A stretch of DNA of 64,000 bases from assembly GCA_030765065.1 (NCBI GenBank), contig CM060977.1, forward strand, positions 98,783,795 to 98,847,794, in the 5' to 3' direction. A program made the position numbers and the translations under genes. This stretch comes from Deroplatys truncata (taxonomy: Eukaryota; Arthropoda; Insecta; Mantodea; Mantidae). Below the pieces are notes generated by a model that did not search any database, was not told where the DNA came from, and saw only the letters and a program-made list of their open reading frames with translations. Each line of letters begins with the position of its first letter. The first letter of the stretch is position 1. Of this stretch, positions 1-11,106 are shown piece after piece.

Positions 1-1399
1 AGTTTTCAGCACACAAAGACAGCCATAAGGTACGAAAAGTATACTATAAAATAGGTAACTATATACACTAAAAATTGGTATAGTTTACTCCAGTAAGCAT
101 TAAACACATTTGTATATACAAAGCCTACTATTCTAAACAAAGGAGCAAAATAGACAAATAGGTAGATGCCTAGCTCTAGTCATGAACTAAGCAGATTTAA
201 CGTTGGCGTGATAGGGCCTTAAGCTATAAAGCTGTATTGGTAATTAAAAATAATGTTTTAAAACTAATGCCTAGCGGCATATCAATACAAATGCAATTGA
301 GGTCTAATTTGTACCATTACGCAAATTAGTTTTCCATACGTCTGCAGCTCCATCGTTCCATATCGGCCAGTTTAGTTAGCCCAGTAGGCCTCAAGCATTC
401 CCAGGGTCAGGAGTTCCAAACTGACAGCTGCAAATTCATAGATACGAGAACACTGCTATTGGGAGAGCTGACTTGTAGAAATCTGGCACATGATCACGAT
501 TTTAGCTACACCATGTTGCTAGGCTTGAAGCGAGAGTGTTGCTGTTTGGAGGTTTGGTGTGATACGACCCTACGGTCACCATTAATCACCGACAGGATAT
601 ATCCCTTGCAGCTGATGTCATGTATCTGTTGATTATGGTGACATATTCCTCCACTTTACATGTTTTAGTAGAATATTGTAGCCTAGCACGAGGGCTATTA
701 TGGATTTATTTCATTCAGGAGTACTGAAAAAAGCATGCTGAATATCTTATTTTAGCGGTTGCAAGAATAACGAACAGAAAATAATGCTGATTTTGCAAGC
801 TCTTAAGACATTGGATAGAATAACTGATTGGATTTGTATATGAGTGTGTGTGTGTGTATGTGTGAGTGAGAAAGAGAGACAGTGACAAAGGAAAAATGAC
901 TTTGAAAACGCTATTAATAACGATTTATTAACATATAAATAATTAAACAAAAATTACTGTAAAATAAACACATAATTGTAATAAATAATTTTCGTATATT
1001 AAATCCACATATAATGTAATAAGCCTTCGTTGAAATGTTTGTTCGGAAAGATGATAATTAGGAAGTCAAGTTAGGGAAAGTCATTATATCAGCCGAAGTA
1101 ATGAACGTATTAGCTCAAAGATTCTGGGAATCCACTTTAGAGTTAAGTTAACGCTTGCACAGCCAATAGGCCAATTCTGAAAATTAGACAGGCAGAGGAA
1201 ATTCTTAGAAAATTCGCCATGCCTAGTAACAGTGACCCATTTGTGTCACACAATCTCACAGTTTTGCAATTTGGCAACGTAGAGGTAAACTTTTTGTGGG
1301 TAGCAATTCTAATGTAGGTATGGCTTAAGTAATAAGAAGGCGGGCATCTAAATTAGAGAGTTACTCTCGCTAGTACCGTCAGTGGTACTTACGTGCATG
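1..1399. other. Unassigned AT-rich sequence with a short GT microsatellite
   Basis: I see no gene or recognisable element here. A GT-rich simple repeat lies at about 843-870. The only open frame covering it is low-complexity and codes the repeat as Thr-His. Confidence 0.6.
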
Positions 1400-1403
1400 G
1401 TAT

Positions 1404-2310
1404 TGTCGCGGTATCGTTCGTGTTATCTTATTGCTGAGCGCCTGTTATTGTATTACTATTTTAAATTTTGAGTTCTTTGTCCTCCGGCCAGCTATTATTA
1501 TTATTCAGTCGAGCAAATCTCTTAAACAGGGTGTGTAAACGGAAAGGACTTGTTACTAAAAGATAACACTGATCAAAGAATTTTGCTTTTACACTTTTAT
1601 TGCCATCACACGTTATTCATTTCACATAATTATTCTTGATACACGCCCGACTGAAACTGTTATATTTTCTAATGTTACTATAATAACTTATTTGCTGCAC
1701 ATGATTAATTCGCGTATTTCACATTTATAACTAACTTTACGACGCGAGAGATTCTGTTAAACTGTGCGACGTGTAACCCGCGAATGCTTCGGTTGAACTG
1801 AGCGACGTATAACCTGTGTATGATTCTGTTGGACTGAACGACGTATTACCCGCGAGTGCTTCTGTTGGACTGAAAGACGTTTGCCTTGTGAATTATTCTG
1901 TCGAACTGCACGTTACCCGTCTCTGGCACGGAATTTATACTCCCTCACCCCAATATGCCTAAACATTATAACAGATCTGCTATTGGTTAATAAAACGCGC
2001 CAACATTAACGTCTATTTTTATATCCAATCAAAATTACGTACACATGCTCTAGGGAAAATATTCCCTCCATTTCTACAGAAAAGCGCGCTAATCTGACGT
2101 CATTTGTTTGTCTCTTCTAATTAATAAACAACTCACCCCCTCGCTACATTGTTATCCGCTCTTACTGTCAGTTTCAGTGAGGCCGTGTAAACTTATTTCC
2201 TAACAGTGCTTATAATTAACAAACATCTCAAATCAATGTCATACAATAATGCTTATTTACACTACAATCACTCTGGAATTTACATTGTTGTGATATAAAA
2301 TACTGCCACA
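1404..2310 (-). mobile_element. Solo LTR, family LTR-A, copy 1
   Basis: This 907-bp unit starts with tgtcgcgg and ends with ctgccaca on the plus strand, so it is bounded TG...CA. It is flanked by an exact 4-bp duplication, gtat, at 1400-1403 and 2311-2314. It is the reverse complement of a unit of the same length at 56077-56983. Read on the minus strand it has a CRE octamer (tgacgtca, 2095-2102), a CCAAT box (1983-1987), a TATA-like box (1934-1939) and about five copies of a 36-bp repeat (1745-1915). No gag or pol reading frame adjoins either end, so recombination between two LTRs is the simplest explanation. A 4-bp duplication suits Gypsy-type elements, but the superfamily is inferred. Confidence 0.85.
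1745..1915 (-). repeat. 36-bp tandem repeats inside LTR-A copy 1
   Basis: About five diverged units contain a core like attctgttgaactg followed by gacgt and a ttacc block. The same array occurs in the other LTR-A copy just downstream of its TATA-like box, so it belongs to the LTR rather than to local slippage. Confidence 0.7.
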
Positions 2311-3085
2311 GTATTAAGCGTCTGCTGACTCGCTAGTGTGAGTAGCGGGTATTACGAGAGGTGTCGCAGATAAGCATTTTAGCGACTTACGGCAGATTAC
2401 GCTTCTAGATATTTTATTGCAGAAACAATTATTTCGAACCTTAACCTTGATAATGCAGCAGTTAACAGGTATAACGATTCGACTGTTATAGTTTCGAGTG
2501 TTACAATTCGGAATCAGTCCATTTCTTCATCTCAAACAGTCGGCAACTCGTTTTAATAACTCAAATATTAATTAATCCACAATAAATTTCTCAGTCAATT
2601 TAAACTGGTGTTGTCCTTCACAATACATCCACGCATGCCCAAAAAAGACTTCATATCTCTACCAGTGGAGCAGCCGGCAGCAGAATCAAAGCAGATATTG
2701 GAGACAACGAGATAGGATGACAGTTACATTCATGTATCAAACTATTGCATTGTGATGATGTATATCAGCTTCAAAATGTTGCACCATCATGTGGCATTAA
2801 AAAATTGACGACCAAAGTTCCAGCTTCAACTTCTATAAATAATAAATAATCATAAACAGCAGCGAAACGTAACAAAAAATATGATGTGTAGCACTCAAAT
2901 TACTTTCTCCACTAACTGTTCTGCAAACGATTTCATAAAATCTTATTCTTCTATCTGCTTCTTGTTAATAAAAAAAAATAAACCTTCGTTATGTGCAAAA
3001 TTTGTTTTTAAACAGAAATTTATGTTATTATTCAATGCATACCTGAAAACATAAGAAGAGCTTACACTAATAAAAAGATCCTTAT
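2311..3085. other. Unassigned sequence
   Basis: No coding or repeat signature is recognised between the LTR-A target duplication and the RNase H remnant. Confidence 0.5.
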
Positions 3086-3087
3086 CT

Positions 3088-3445
3088 TCTCAGATATATA
3101 GGCTGCACTTAAGGCTCTAAGTAGTCATGAGGTAACGTCAGGACTGGGTTAAAATGCCTAAACATGTTCACAAGTTGCTCACAGAACAGAATGAAGTTCA
3201 ACTCATCTGGGTTCCGGGCCACAGTAGCATAGAGAGAAATGAAAAAGTTGATGAACTTACAAGAAAAGGGGCAGGTTCATAATTTAGTGGGCCAGAGCCG
3301 GCTCTATGAACCTCTCGATGTTTATTAAGAGAGGCTGTTAACAACTGGTCCAAAGTAGAAATCATAAAACCCGGTTTAAATCTTCGAAACAAATATGAAC
3401 TATTTATTGGAAAAACAGGTCACTCCGTTATAGGTATAAGAAGAA
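3088..3445 (+). pseudogene. RNase H remnant of a non-LTR retrotransposon
   Basis: Read in plus-strand frames with stops and frameshifts, this stretch gives IFSDI followed by AALKALSSHE, then VQLIWVPGHSSIERNEK and VDELTRKGA. These match the RNase H domain of Jockey/R1/I-type LINEs: an Asp in the first block, then the WVPGHS...NE..D.L block that holds the later acidic residues. Downstream, EPALCTS and REAVNNWSK resemble the tail that follows this domain in such elements. There is no intact frame, no reverse transcriptase beside it, and repeat A begins about 115 bp downstream. It is a dead fragment; the family-level call is firm and the clade is not. Confidence 0.7.
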
Positions 3446-3559
3446 TAGAATAATCTAAAGTAGTGAAGTATTTTCTGAGTTGGTCGCTATTTGATCACTT
3501 TGACATTTCTCGTGTTCTCTATGCCTGAACACGAAACAGAAATTTAAAAGAATTTGATG

Positions 3560-4417
3560 TTATATATTCACACAACTTTCTCTATCCCCTATCGTTTATT
3601 ATTGGATAAACATTCTATTCTTACTAAAGCTTATTTTTCTATCTACTTCATTTTAATCTAAATAAACCCTTGCAGAAATAGCTGTATTACACATTTTGTT
3701 ATAGATACAAAGGAAACACCAATAGTCAAATGTTTAAGAACTGCATGCTATATGCAGGCCTTAAATTCTATACTGTTTCCATGAAATCCTGAGAAATAAC
3801 TGAAAATCGATGGGACTTTAAAAGAATGAGAAGTAATGAACAATGCAAACCTTTAATAACGAATATCTCAGTGTCGGCTATTGCCACAAAAAATATTTGC
3901 AATAAATTGTTGTTTTAAAGGCATCTGCATTTTTTGTGCGGGACGTTTTCGTCTATTGCTTAACTTTAGAAATTATACAAGATTATACAATATTTTCTCC
4001 GAATGAAGAGAACTTCCTAGGTTATTCCCAAAAAATTCAAGATATGCATTTTACTTTTCATAGAAATATTTCTCGTATACGGTGCCTTAATAAAAATCCA
4101 TAGACTTATTTTTTAGAAAATCCAAATGTTCTAAAAATGTCCATGTGAAGGGTAGTTGTGGGTGGGGAGATTTTCTTAAAAATCTTCGTGTCGCATCCAT
4201 GGAAAATACTAAACTCAAATACCAAGTTTCATTTATCCGACTTTTCGTTTTTGAGTTATGCTGTTCACAGACAGACACAGACATACACACGGACATGTTT
4301 TCAAAAATGCTTTGTTTTTAATGCAAGGAGCCACAAAACATGTACTTCCAGTGAAATCTCGGTATCGAATTTTCGGGTAGAATGCAGTACTTCCCCCACG
4401 TAGTAGAGAAAGTAAAA
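3560..4417 (-). repeat. Repeat A, near full-length minus copy
   Basis: This copy runs tail to head: the tail side (ttctctatcccctatcg near 3580) is on the left and the head side (cacgtagtagagaaagt) ends at about 4410. It holds the conserved internal blocks shared with the other copies, such as a block like aagtcccatcgattttcag read on the opposite strand and an AC-rich tract. No conserved reading frame runs through it. The family is unidentified. Confidence 0.8.
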
Positions 4418-4429
4418 ATGTATTTAATT

Positions 4430-5525
4430 TTTCATTCGTAACAAATTTTGTACAATCTTATATAACTTGTAAAGGTTTGATGTATATCTATTTAAAATAC
4501 ACAATTTACTTAATATGAGTTTTTTATGGCATAAGCCGTTTCTGAGATATCCGCTATTAAAGGTTCGAATTTTTCATTACTTGTCATTCTTTTAAAGTCC
4601 CATCGATTTTCAGTTATTTATCGTGATTGCATGGAAACAGTATAGAATTTTAAGGCCAGCATATAGCATGCAGTTCTTAAACATTTGATTATTTGTTTCT
4701 TGGTCATTCTCTTAAAGTCTTTTCAAAATTCAGTTGTTTCTGGCTATTGCATAGACACAGTATGGAATCTTAAGGTCAGCGTATAGCGTCCAGTTCTTAA
4801 ACATTTGAGATAGAGAGTAGAGAGAATCCTGTGAATGTATCACAGATTTTTTGAGAAACGTCCGCTGTGTGTGTGTCTCTGTGAACAGCATAATTAAAAC
4901 TTGGTATTTAGGCTCAATACCTTCCAAAGATACGATACGAGGATTTTAAAGAAAATTCCTCAACCCCACTACCGTTTACATGGAAGACTTCAAGATGGTT
5001 TTGATTCCTAAAGAAGGTCTGTAACAATTTTGTTTAAAATACCATATATTAAATATACTTATATGACAAATAGAATGTATATCTTGTGTTTTCTGGGAAT
5101 AGCTTCTAAAGTCCTCTCATTCGGTTGGAATTTAGTATAAACTTGTATAACAGTAAACCTTAAGCGATAGACGAAAACGTGCTTTACGAAAATATGGATC
5201 TCTTTAAAACACACAATTTAGTTGAATTAATTTTCGTGAGGCATAAACAATTTCTGAGATATCCGTTATTAATATCTCGAACTGTTAAATACTTAAGCTA
5301 TTCTTTTGAAGTCTTGTCGACATTCAGTAATTTTTCGCGATGTCATGGAAACAGCATGTTCCCTTTGTATAGTACCAAAATATTTAGATAGCTATTTCTA
5401 CAAAGATTTATCTCGATTAAAATGAAGTAAGGAGAAAAATAAGCTTTCGTAAGAATATTTTGTATACTCATTAATAAACGATACAGGGTAGAGATTGTTA
5501 TATGGTTGTAACACATCAGGTTCTT
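4430..5525 (+). repeat. Repeat A, composite plus copy with tandem junctions
   Basis: Three pieces of repeat A follow each other in the same direction: a mid-to-tail fragment (4430-4715), a second short tail fragment (4717-4815), then a tail end running into a head-truncated unit (4815-5525). The order shows head-to-tail joining of units. The block lies next to a minus copy, making an inverted arrangement. Confidence 0.75.
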
Positions 5526-5995
5526 CTTTATAGTAAGCCGCAGTCGGTTCACAAGCATATGCTTCTCTTCAATAGCAATCTCATGCGACTGTTGTGCATG
5601 CGTCTGGAATCTGATGATTACCTCAGGAACATAAGGCACGTTTTAGCCTTATTCCAATATACTCAATGTTTCTGACACTTCATAGACCTTGAATCTTCAC
5701 TTGCACGGCGAAGACCAAGCTTGGTTTCCACGCACTATATATACAGCGGTCAGCATTCAGTAGACAGTGACCTATTGCTACCATTCCGGACAGGTTGTAA
5801 CATGACTACCTCTTTCATGACGCTCCTGGGAATAACACCACTCTCAAACAAAACCTTCATGTCTGCCAACCCAACCCGCAAATTGTGTTTCTTTTTCCTC
5901 CTCTCTCATACTGCTTGTATTTCATCCCTTACACCAGCAGCAAAGGCAAAAGTTCCATATATTACTGTGATCCACATATACAGTGTGTCCCGCTG
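5526..5995. other. Unassigned sequence
   Basis: Nothing recognisable. An open frame of 91 codons at 5721-5996 has no family signature and no flanking splice or promoter evidence that I can support. Confidence 0.5.
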
Positions 5996-5999
5996 AATC

Positions 6000-6574
6000 A
6001 CTACGAATAAGTGTCAACACTTCCCACTCAGTTAACTTGACAATATTATTTCCATTCTATCTTGTTTAGAAACTCTCTTACTTTTGTTAAGAATGAAAAT
6101 TAACTCGGTAGTGCACCTGTTCGTTGCTGGAATTCATAGTCCTGCAGAAAATGAAATGTTATTGGTTGGCGGAATTGAAGCGGACCAGACGTTCGTGGGT
6201 TTTCTTGTTCCCATATTCTACAGTTATGCCGGTATATAACAGTTGGCTTCATTTGAGAATAGAACATTATTGTCATCAATGAGAGATAATATTAAACTGA
6301 GAACTCAGCCCATTTGGGTTTATCATTTAGTTGCATCTTCTGCACAATTTGGATGTTGTCGCAATCGTTTATGGACCATGTTGTGCACAGTTGACTTTGG
6401 AACACTTAGTTCCAAACTGCTCCGCTGTGCTGGAAGGCTTATTCAAAATCCTCAGTTTTACTTCCTACACTGCTTCCCTTCTTTCTTAACACAAAAGCTT
6501 TTCTTAGCAGCTAATAATATGATTTTACAACTGTATGACGCACCATATTCCTGCCGAAATCTTCTTTGCGCTCA
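6000..6574 (-). pseudogene. Tc1/mariner-superfamily transposase fossil
   Basis: The minus strand, read across several frames, gives LELSVPKSTVHNMVHKRLR (a helix-turn-helix DNA-binding segment) at about 6350-6410. It is followed by NNVLFSNEA (position of the first catalytic Asp, here Asn) and RHNCRIWEQENPR at about 6190-6280. This order and wording match a common insect DDE transposase group. Stops and frameshifts are frequent and the C-terminal part is not visible. The LTR-B copy at 6579-7531 sits inside the old sequence, and its 5-prime part may continue at 7536-7740 on the minus strand, though that part is too diverged to assign. Confidence 0.7.
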
Positions 6575-6578
6575 ATTG

Positions 6579-7531
6579 TGAGGCAGTATTTTTATCACTT
6601 AATTAATACCAGTCTAATTATATTATATAAAATATAAAGTAATATGTGTATGTAATAATATACTATATAAAATGTATGTAACAGTCACTTTATTATGTTT
6701 ATATTATTATGTACATGTGTAATAATGTTATGTGAATGTATTACGTAATTTAACAATGTAGGAGCTGTGAGAATGGAAGCTAGCTACTTTCCGTAGCAAA
6801 CAGGATTATAAAGTAGAAGCCGAAGGTTGCTAACAATGAGGGAACTGGAGGCAACAATAAATTAGAAAGTTTAATAAAGGCTACTAATAATTCTTGGAAC
6901 AATAATGTAATATTTAAAACAGTTTATAAACAGCCAATCAAAAACTAGAAAAGCTTAAATTTAAATAAAGGTATTCTATTGGAGTAGGATTAGCCAATCG
7001 GAGACTTGAAATATAGTAAATTTAGGAATTTAGGCGGTAGACGCCAGACGCCGATCACTTCACTCTATACGTATTCAGTGTGAGACATAAAAAAATCATT
7101 ATGACATGAATAATATAACGTGGTGTTAAAAGGTACAATTAACAATAATCTCACAGCTCTACAGTAGTGAAGTGTTATTTAATCGTGTGAAAGATTAATA
7201 AGACGAAGTTAAACACCATTACAATTTGTGTAAGCCTTCGTTCTTTAGCCGTACTACCCCTGCTAAGAGATACGTGTTCTAAAATTACGACTGACGCAGC
7301 CGAGGCATACATATATAATATTTATATAAACATTAAAATACAAAGTTGCTTTTTAAACGTGGGGGTGAAGGCCACCGGAAAAGTGAACGTGGGCCGAAGA
7401 CCACCGCAAAAATTTGTAATGTAGTGGGGCGAACACTCCAAGAAACATATCTCCCGCAATACGTGGTGCAACCACCATAACAATTAAACAACATCAAGTT
7501 TGGCTACCAACAGTGGAGCTACAACCTCCCA
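6579..7531 (+). mobile_element. Solo LTR, family LTR-B, copy 1
   Basis: A unit of 953 bp begins tgaggcag and ends ctccca. It is flanked by the exact 4-bp duplication attg (6575-6578 and 7532-7535). It shares most of its length with copies at 29216, 33254, 41022 and 63659. Near the 3-prime end is a block of the type gaaggccaccggaaaa repeated in tandem, then a segment that in the other copies reads ggctccccaacagtgga. That segment resembles a retroviral primer-binding site but lies inside the duplicated boundaries. No internal coding region adjoins it. Confidence 0.85.
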
Positions 7532-7756
7532 ATTGGTACTTTTAATTCCAACAAGCATTTCACTTTCTGATGAATTGCGAATGTTTCCTTTTTAGCTATA
7601 TGTGTTGTCACATCACACACAGGTGCACTGGTGTCATAATTTTCATTTTTACAAAAGCTTTGATGACTTATAAATAAGGGATGAAAAACATATTGCCAAC
7701 TTAACATTGTGGGAAAAAATTCGCACTAGTCATTTTAAAGGACACTCTGCACTTTA

Positions 7757-7975
7757 TCTATTCTAATATTATAAAAAGAAAAAAAATTGTATGTATGTAT
7801 GCATGCATGCATGTGTGAATGTGGTGTAATCTCAAATACCAGTCGACCGATTTTGATAATTCGTTTACCATTGAAAGATCCTATTCTTTCTGACGGATAT
7901 GGGATATAAAATACCTTCTAATTTCAATTCATAAACTATTAAAATTATTTAAATAATCTTCATTGACAATGTCAT
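7757..7975 (+). repeat. Dispersed repeat with 'accgattttgat' block, copy 1
   Basis: The block starts attctaatattataaa, carries gtatgtatgtatgcatgc, and then cagtcgaccgattttgataa. This layout is common to a widespread arthropod repeat type associated with Helitrons or RTE-like LINE ends; which one applies here is not decidable by eye. The segment ctaatttcaattcataaa recurs at about 13825. Confidence 0.45.
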
Positions 7976-8282
7976 GGAGTAGAAAACATTTATTACTCCA
8001 TGCATGTACAAATAACAGCCGGCTCCGTTACATTCCAAGTAATATACTAGGGCTGGTCAACAAAGACTGAAGCTGATTTTTTCCTGTAGCTTGATAGTTT
8101 CCTGTCTGTACGATGAATATTTGAAAAAAGCGGGGTTTTATGTATAATGTCCATAGGCAGCAGCACTCTCATATCAGTAGGTTGGTAGTAATGCTCTGTT
8201 TTGCAGACCCTGCTTTTATTCGCATACCACACTGTAATGGAATGATTTACCAGCATGCAGTTCCCGCTCACACTACTATTAG

Positions 8283-8690
8283 AGTAGTATAATACAAGTT
8301 AGTATTGGCTAAACTGAGGAAGCACATTGCATGGAAACGACCAGAACTTAATCGGACTGAGTGGCGACTTCATGACAACGCGCGGCCTCGCGTCGCAAAT
8401 CAAGTCATGCAGTTTGGCTACCTGGAACAGTACCTGTGTACCGCATCCACCTTATACCCCCGATCTTGCACCCTGTGATCCTTTTTATTCCCATCATCAA
8501 AAGCAAAACTCTGGGGCATTCGATATGACAATTCTGAAGCAGTGCTCAAGAAAAGTGAGGCAATTCTCAATGACCTCGCAAAGAATGGCCTGCACCATGT
8601 GTTCGAGCAGTGACAGAGACGCTGTCTCTCTCTGTTGATAGCCGTCGCACATAGATGGACATGATGCAGCACTTAAGTCAACAGAGGACA
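8283..8690 (+). pseudogene. mariner transposase C-terminal fossil
   Basis: Plus-strand frames give KLRKHIAWKRPELNRTEW, then RLHDNARPRVANQVMQF (second catalytic Asp in the DNARP block), and in a shifted frame VPHPPYTPDLAPCDP (the PPY.PDLAPCD block that holds the third Asp of DD34D mariners). Further frames match the C-terminal end, with NDLAKNGLHHVFEQ followed by a stop. The N-terminal half and both terminal repeats are missing or unrecognisable. At least two frameshifts are needed, so it is non-functional. Confidence 0.8.
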
Positions 8691-9402
8691 GAGCTTAAAA
8701 GCGACAATCGATCGTATTTATAACGATACGAAAATCGCATCTTATATTTATTTCTTTACTTGCCATTTAAGAAATACTGTATATGTGTATACGAGTATAA
8801 TGAAACGGTGTCGAAAACTGAATAACGTTTATTCTGATTTTATAGATGTACACGCTGAAGTTTCTGGATGCCAAAATATTCTGAAAACCCTTATGTAAGG
8901 AAGTTTTGCGTTAATTCTTTTGTGCTTATGTGTAATGAAATTCGTTAGAGGTCACGCTAAATAATTGTATAAAGAGGGAAAATTGCTAAAAAATTATAAA
9001 TCCGGTATTACTGGGTCGATATTTTATAACCAACAACTGAGAAGATTATTTTTCTCAAATTATGTGTCTGTTCCAAAGAGGTTGACCTGGTAGGAGTGCG
9101 GTTCTTCATATTCACCAGCTTCACCTCTATTTCTTTATATATGTTAAGAGTTTCTACATTATATATAAACTATGTAGCTTTTATATTATTAAATAACTAT
9201 GGGACCAAAGTGTGTGTATAAAGGCTTAAAATTGCGTTTAATGTAATTATCCAGAAATAACTAGACCATTGCAAATTATGATTTTTCTACTTATTTCCAG
9301 AATTGGAACACTTTGTCAATAAAAATTAAAGCTGCGGCTGGGAGTATTGTTCAAAAAATTTCTAGTTATTGACCATCTATTACATATCGGTCAATAAAGG
9401 GG

Positions 9403-9432
9403 GGAACAGTACCTGTGTACCGCATCCACCTT
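9403..9432 (+). repeat. 30-bp exact duplicate of part of the mariner fossil
   Basis: The sequence starting ggaacagtacctgtg and ending gcatccacctt is identical to 8424-8453 in the mariner fossil, about 980 bp upstream. Flanking bases are unrelated on both sides. Confidence 0.85.
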
Positions 9433-9474
9433 TAAGGAAATAAAGAGGTACCGCCAATGTTTCATATGTATCAT

Positions 9475-9662
9475 GAGTATCAGGATTTTTCATCCGTTAT
9501 TAGGATTATCTGAGGCGTAAAAGTTGCAATTAGAAGTGGAAAAAGAAAGGATTAATCATAGAAACCTTCTAGATCACTGTAAAAATATATATCATAAATA
9601 ACTGGGGAGGTATTCCAGTTTAAAGTGTTATCCATGCAACGTGTGGTAAGCCAGCTAGTTTA
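9475..9662 (+). repeat. Dispersed repeat C, copy 1
   Basis: It matches 26770-26978 in order: tttttcatc with attaggat, a ctagat/gactgta block, then ttccagtttaaa, and it ends in a ccagctagtt block. A terminal agctagt motif is typical of the right end of Helitron or RTE-like repeats, but identity is not established. Confidence 0.55.
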
Positions 9663-10985
9663 TAATTAAAATTATAATCAAACTTGTTTACCTTTTTTCC
9701 TTCGGATATACAATGATATTGGCCTTACCTGAAAAAGAAAAAAAATACGGTCTGAGATTTAAGAGCATTTTGCAAAATTACACTTTTCATTTTCAAGATT
9801 TTAGGATTATCCTACTGAATATTAACTGTTATTTTCAAATTCAATTGAACTAAATACAGAAACTTGTAATAGGAATGATATTGTAAATTATTATTTAAAA
9901 TGCTTAGTTACACGTGTTAATTATGCTAAATTAGACAAAGAAAGAGAAGAAGAAAATAACAGATCAGAAATAAATGTAATTTCTACAGGATTTCGAAATC
10001 GTCCAAACAAATTTTAAATTGTTTGAAATAATGTAAATCTCAAGTAATCTTAAAGTAATTTCACATGATATTGTTATTTTGTCAGATTCAATACACACGA
10101 TATTTGTTGTAATAATACATTGTATAATAAGTAAGATATAAACAAAAACAAAAAAGGTAGCAAAAATGATGTCCTACTCGTTGCCAAGGTAAACCAATAA
10201 CTATGGAAACCTTTTGTTAAACATGCCTAAGTGGTGAAGAGACACCAGATTAAATAATTTATTCTTATTCATCAACCTTACTAACGACGCCAAAAAGGAT
10301 AAATAAGTTGGTAAAATACCTAACGTATTGGAATCATTAATAGATAATAAAAGTAATGACGGGTTGAGAATTATAAATAAGTTTTTATACTCCCCGGACG
10401 ATATATACTAAGACAAATTATTTCTTATGACAACTTTCTTATTATTATTGTTATTATTATTATTGAAAAGGGTTAACGAATTTATTATCTAAAACCATTC
10501 ATATAAGTTTACATATATAATATTTTTTATCCACAAGTAAGTTATTGAAAATAAATAATACATGAGTAAAGCCAAAACATAATCTTATAACTGTTGTCAA
10601 CAAAATATATTACCAACCTAAATGCACTACAGCACATGAGTTGCATCGGTTTGCCACTCACCCCAGGTGGCCTAACTGCGCTGTATTATAAGCCTGCACA
10701 TATCCCTTCGTGATTTAAAGGTGCTGCAGAACTTAACGGGGCAATTCCAAGTAAACCAGGTCATCGGGGAACTTGCGAATTAGCGTGAGCGAGGTCTTTC
10801 TCTTTTTTTTAATTTCCATTTATACCGCGCCCTTAACTATGATGTTCATATCGGCAGGATTTCCTTTGGAACATACTATTGCCCATAGGCAATGGTGTTG
10901 ATTCGTTTTCGCTTGTCTTTGTGTTTCTAGTAAACTTTAAGCTTTAATTATCAGATTGCATACATATTCACACCGTTATTCATAC
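9663..10985. other. Unassigned AT-rich sequence with an ATT microsatellite
   Basis: No gene or element recognised. An imperfect (ATT)n tract lies at about 10440-10466. Confidence 0.5.
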
Positions 10986-10989
10986 TTCC

Positions 10990-11106
10990 GCACTCTGGGG
11001 AGGATAGAAAATAATCTTGGCTGAAGAAAAATTCCCAACCCTACGCAGAGAATCGAACCCGGGACCCCTCAGGCAGGTGCTCTACCGACTAAGCTACAGA
11101 GCCGGC
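10990..11106 (-). mobile_element. tRNA-derived SINE
   Basis: Read on the minus strand it has a tRNA-like head. Box A, tagcttagtcggtagagc, is at 11079-11096. Box B, ggttcgattct, is at 11049-11059. The two are spaced as in a tRNA. The head is followed by non-tRNA sequence toward 10990. There is no acceptor-stem closure or CCA position that would make it a real tRNA gene, so RNA polymerase III promoter function of a SINE is the likely origin. The 3-prime limit is uncertain. Confidence 0.7.

Noticed and set aside
11049..11106. Possible tRNA gene
   Set aside because: Boxes A and B are good, but the sequence does not close into an acceptor stem and continues into a SINE body. The same holds for the heads at 27934, 37441 and 38035.
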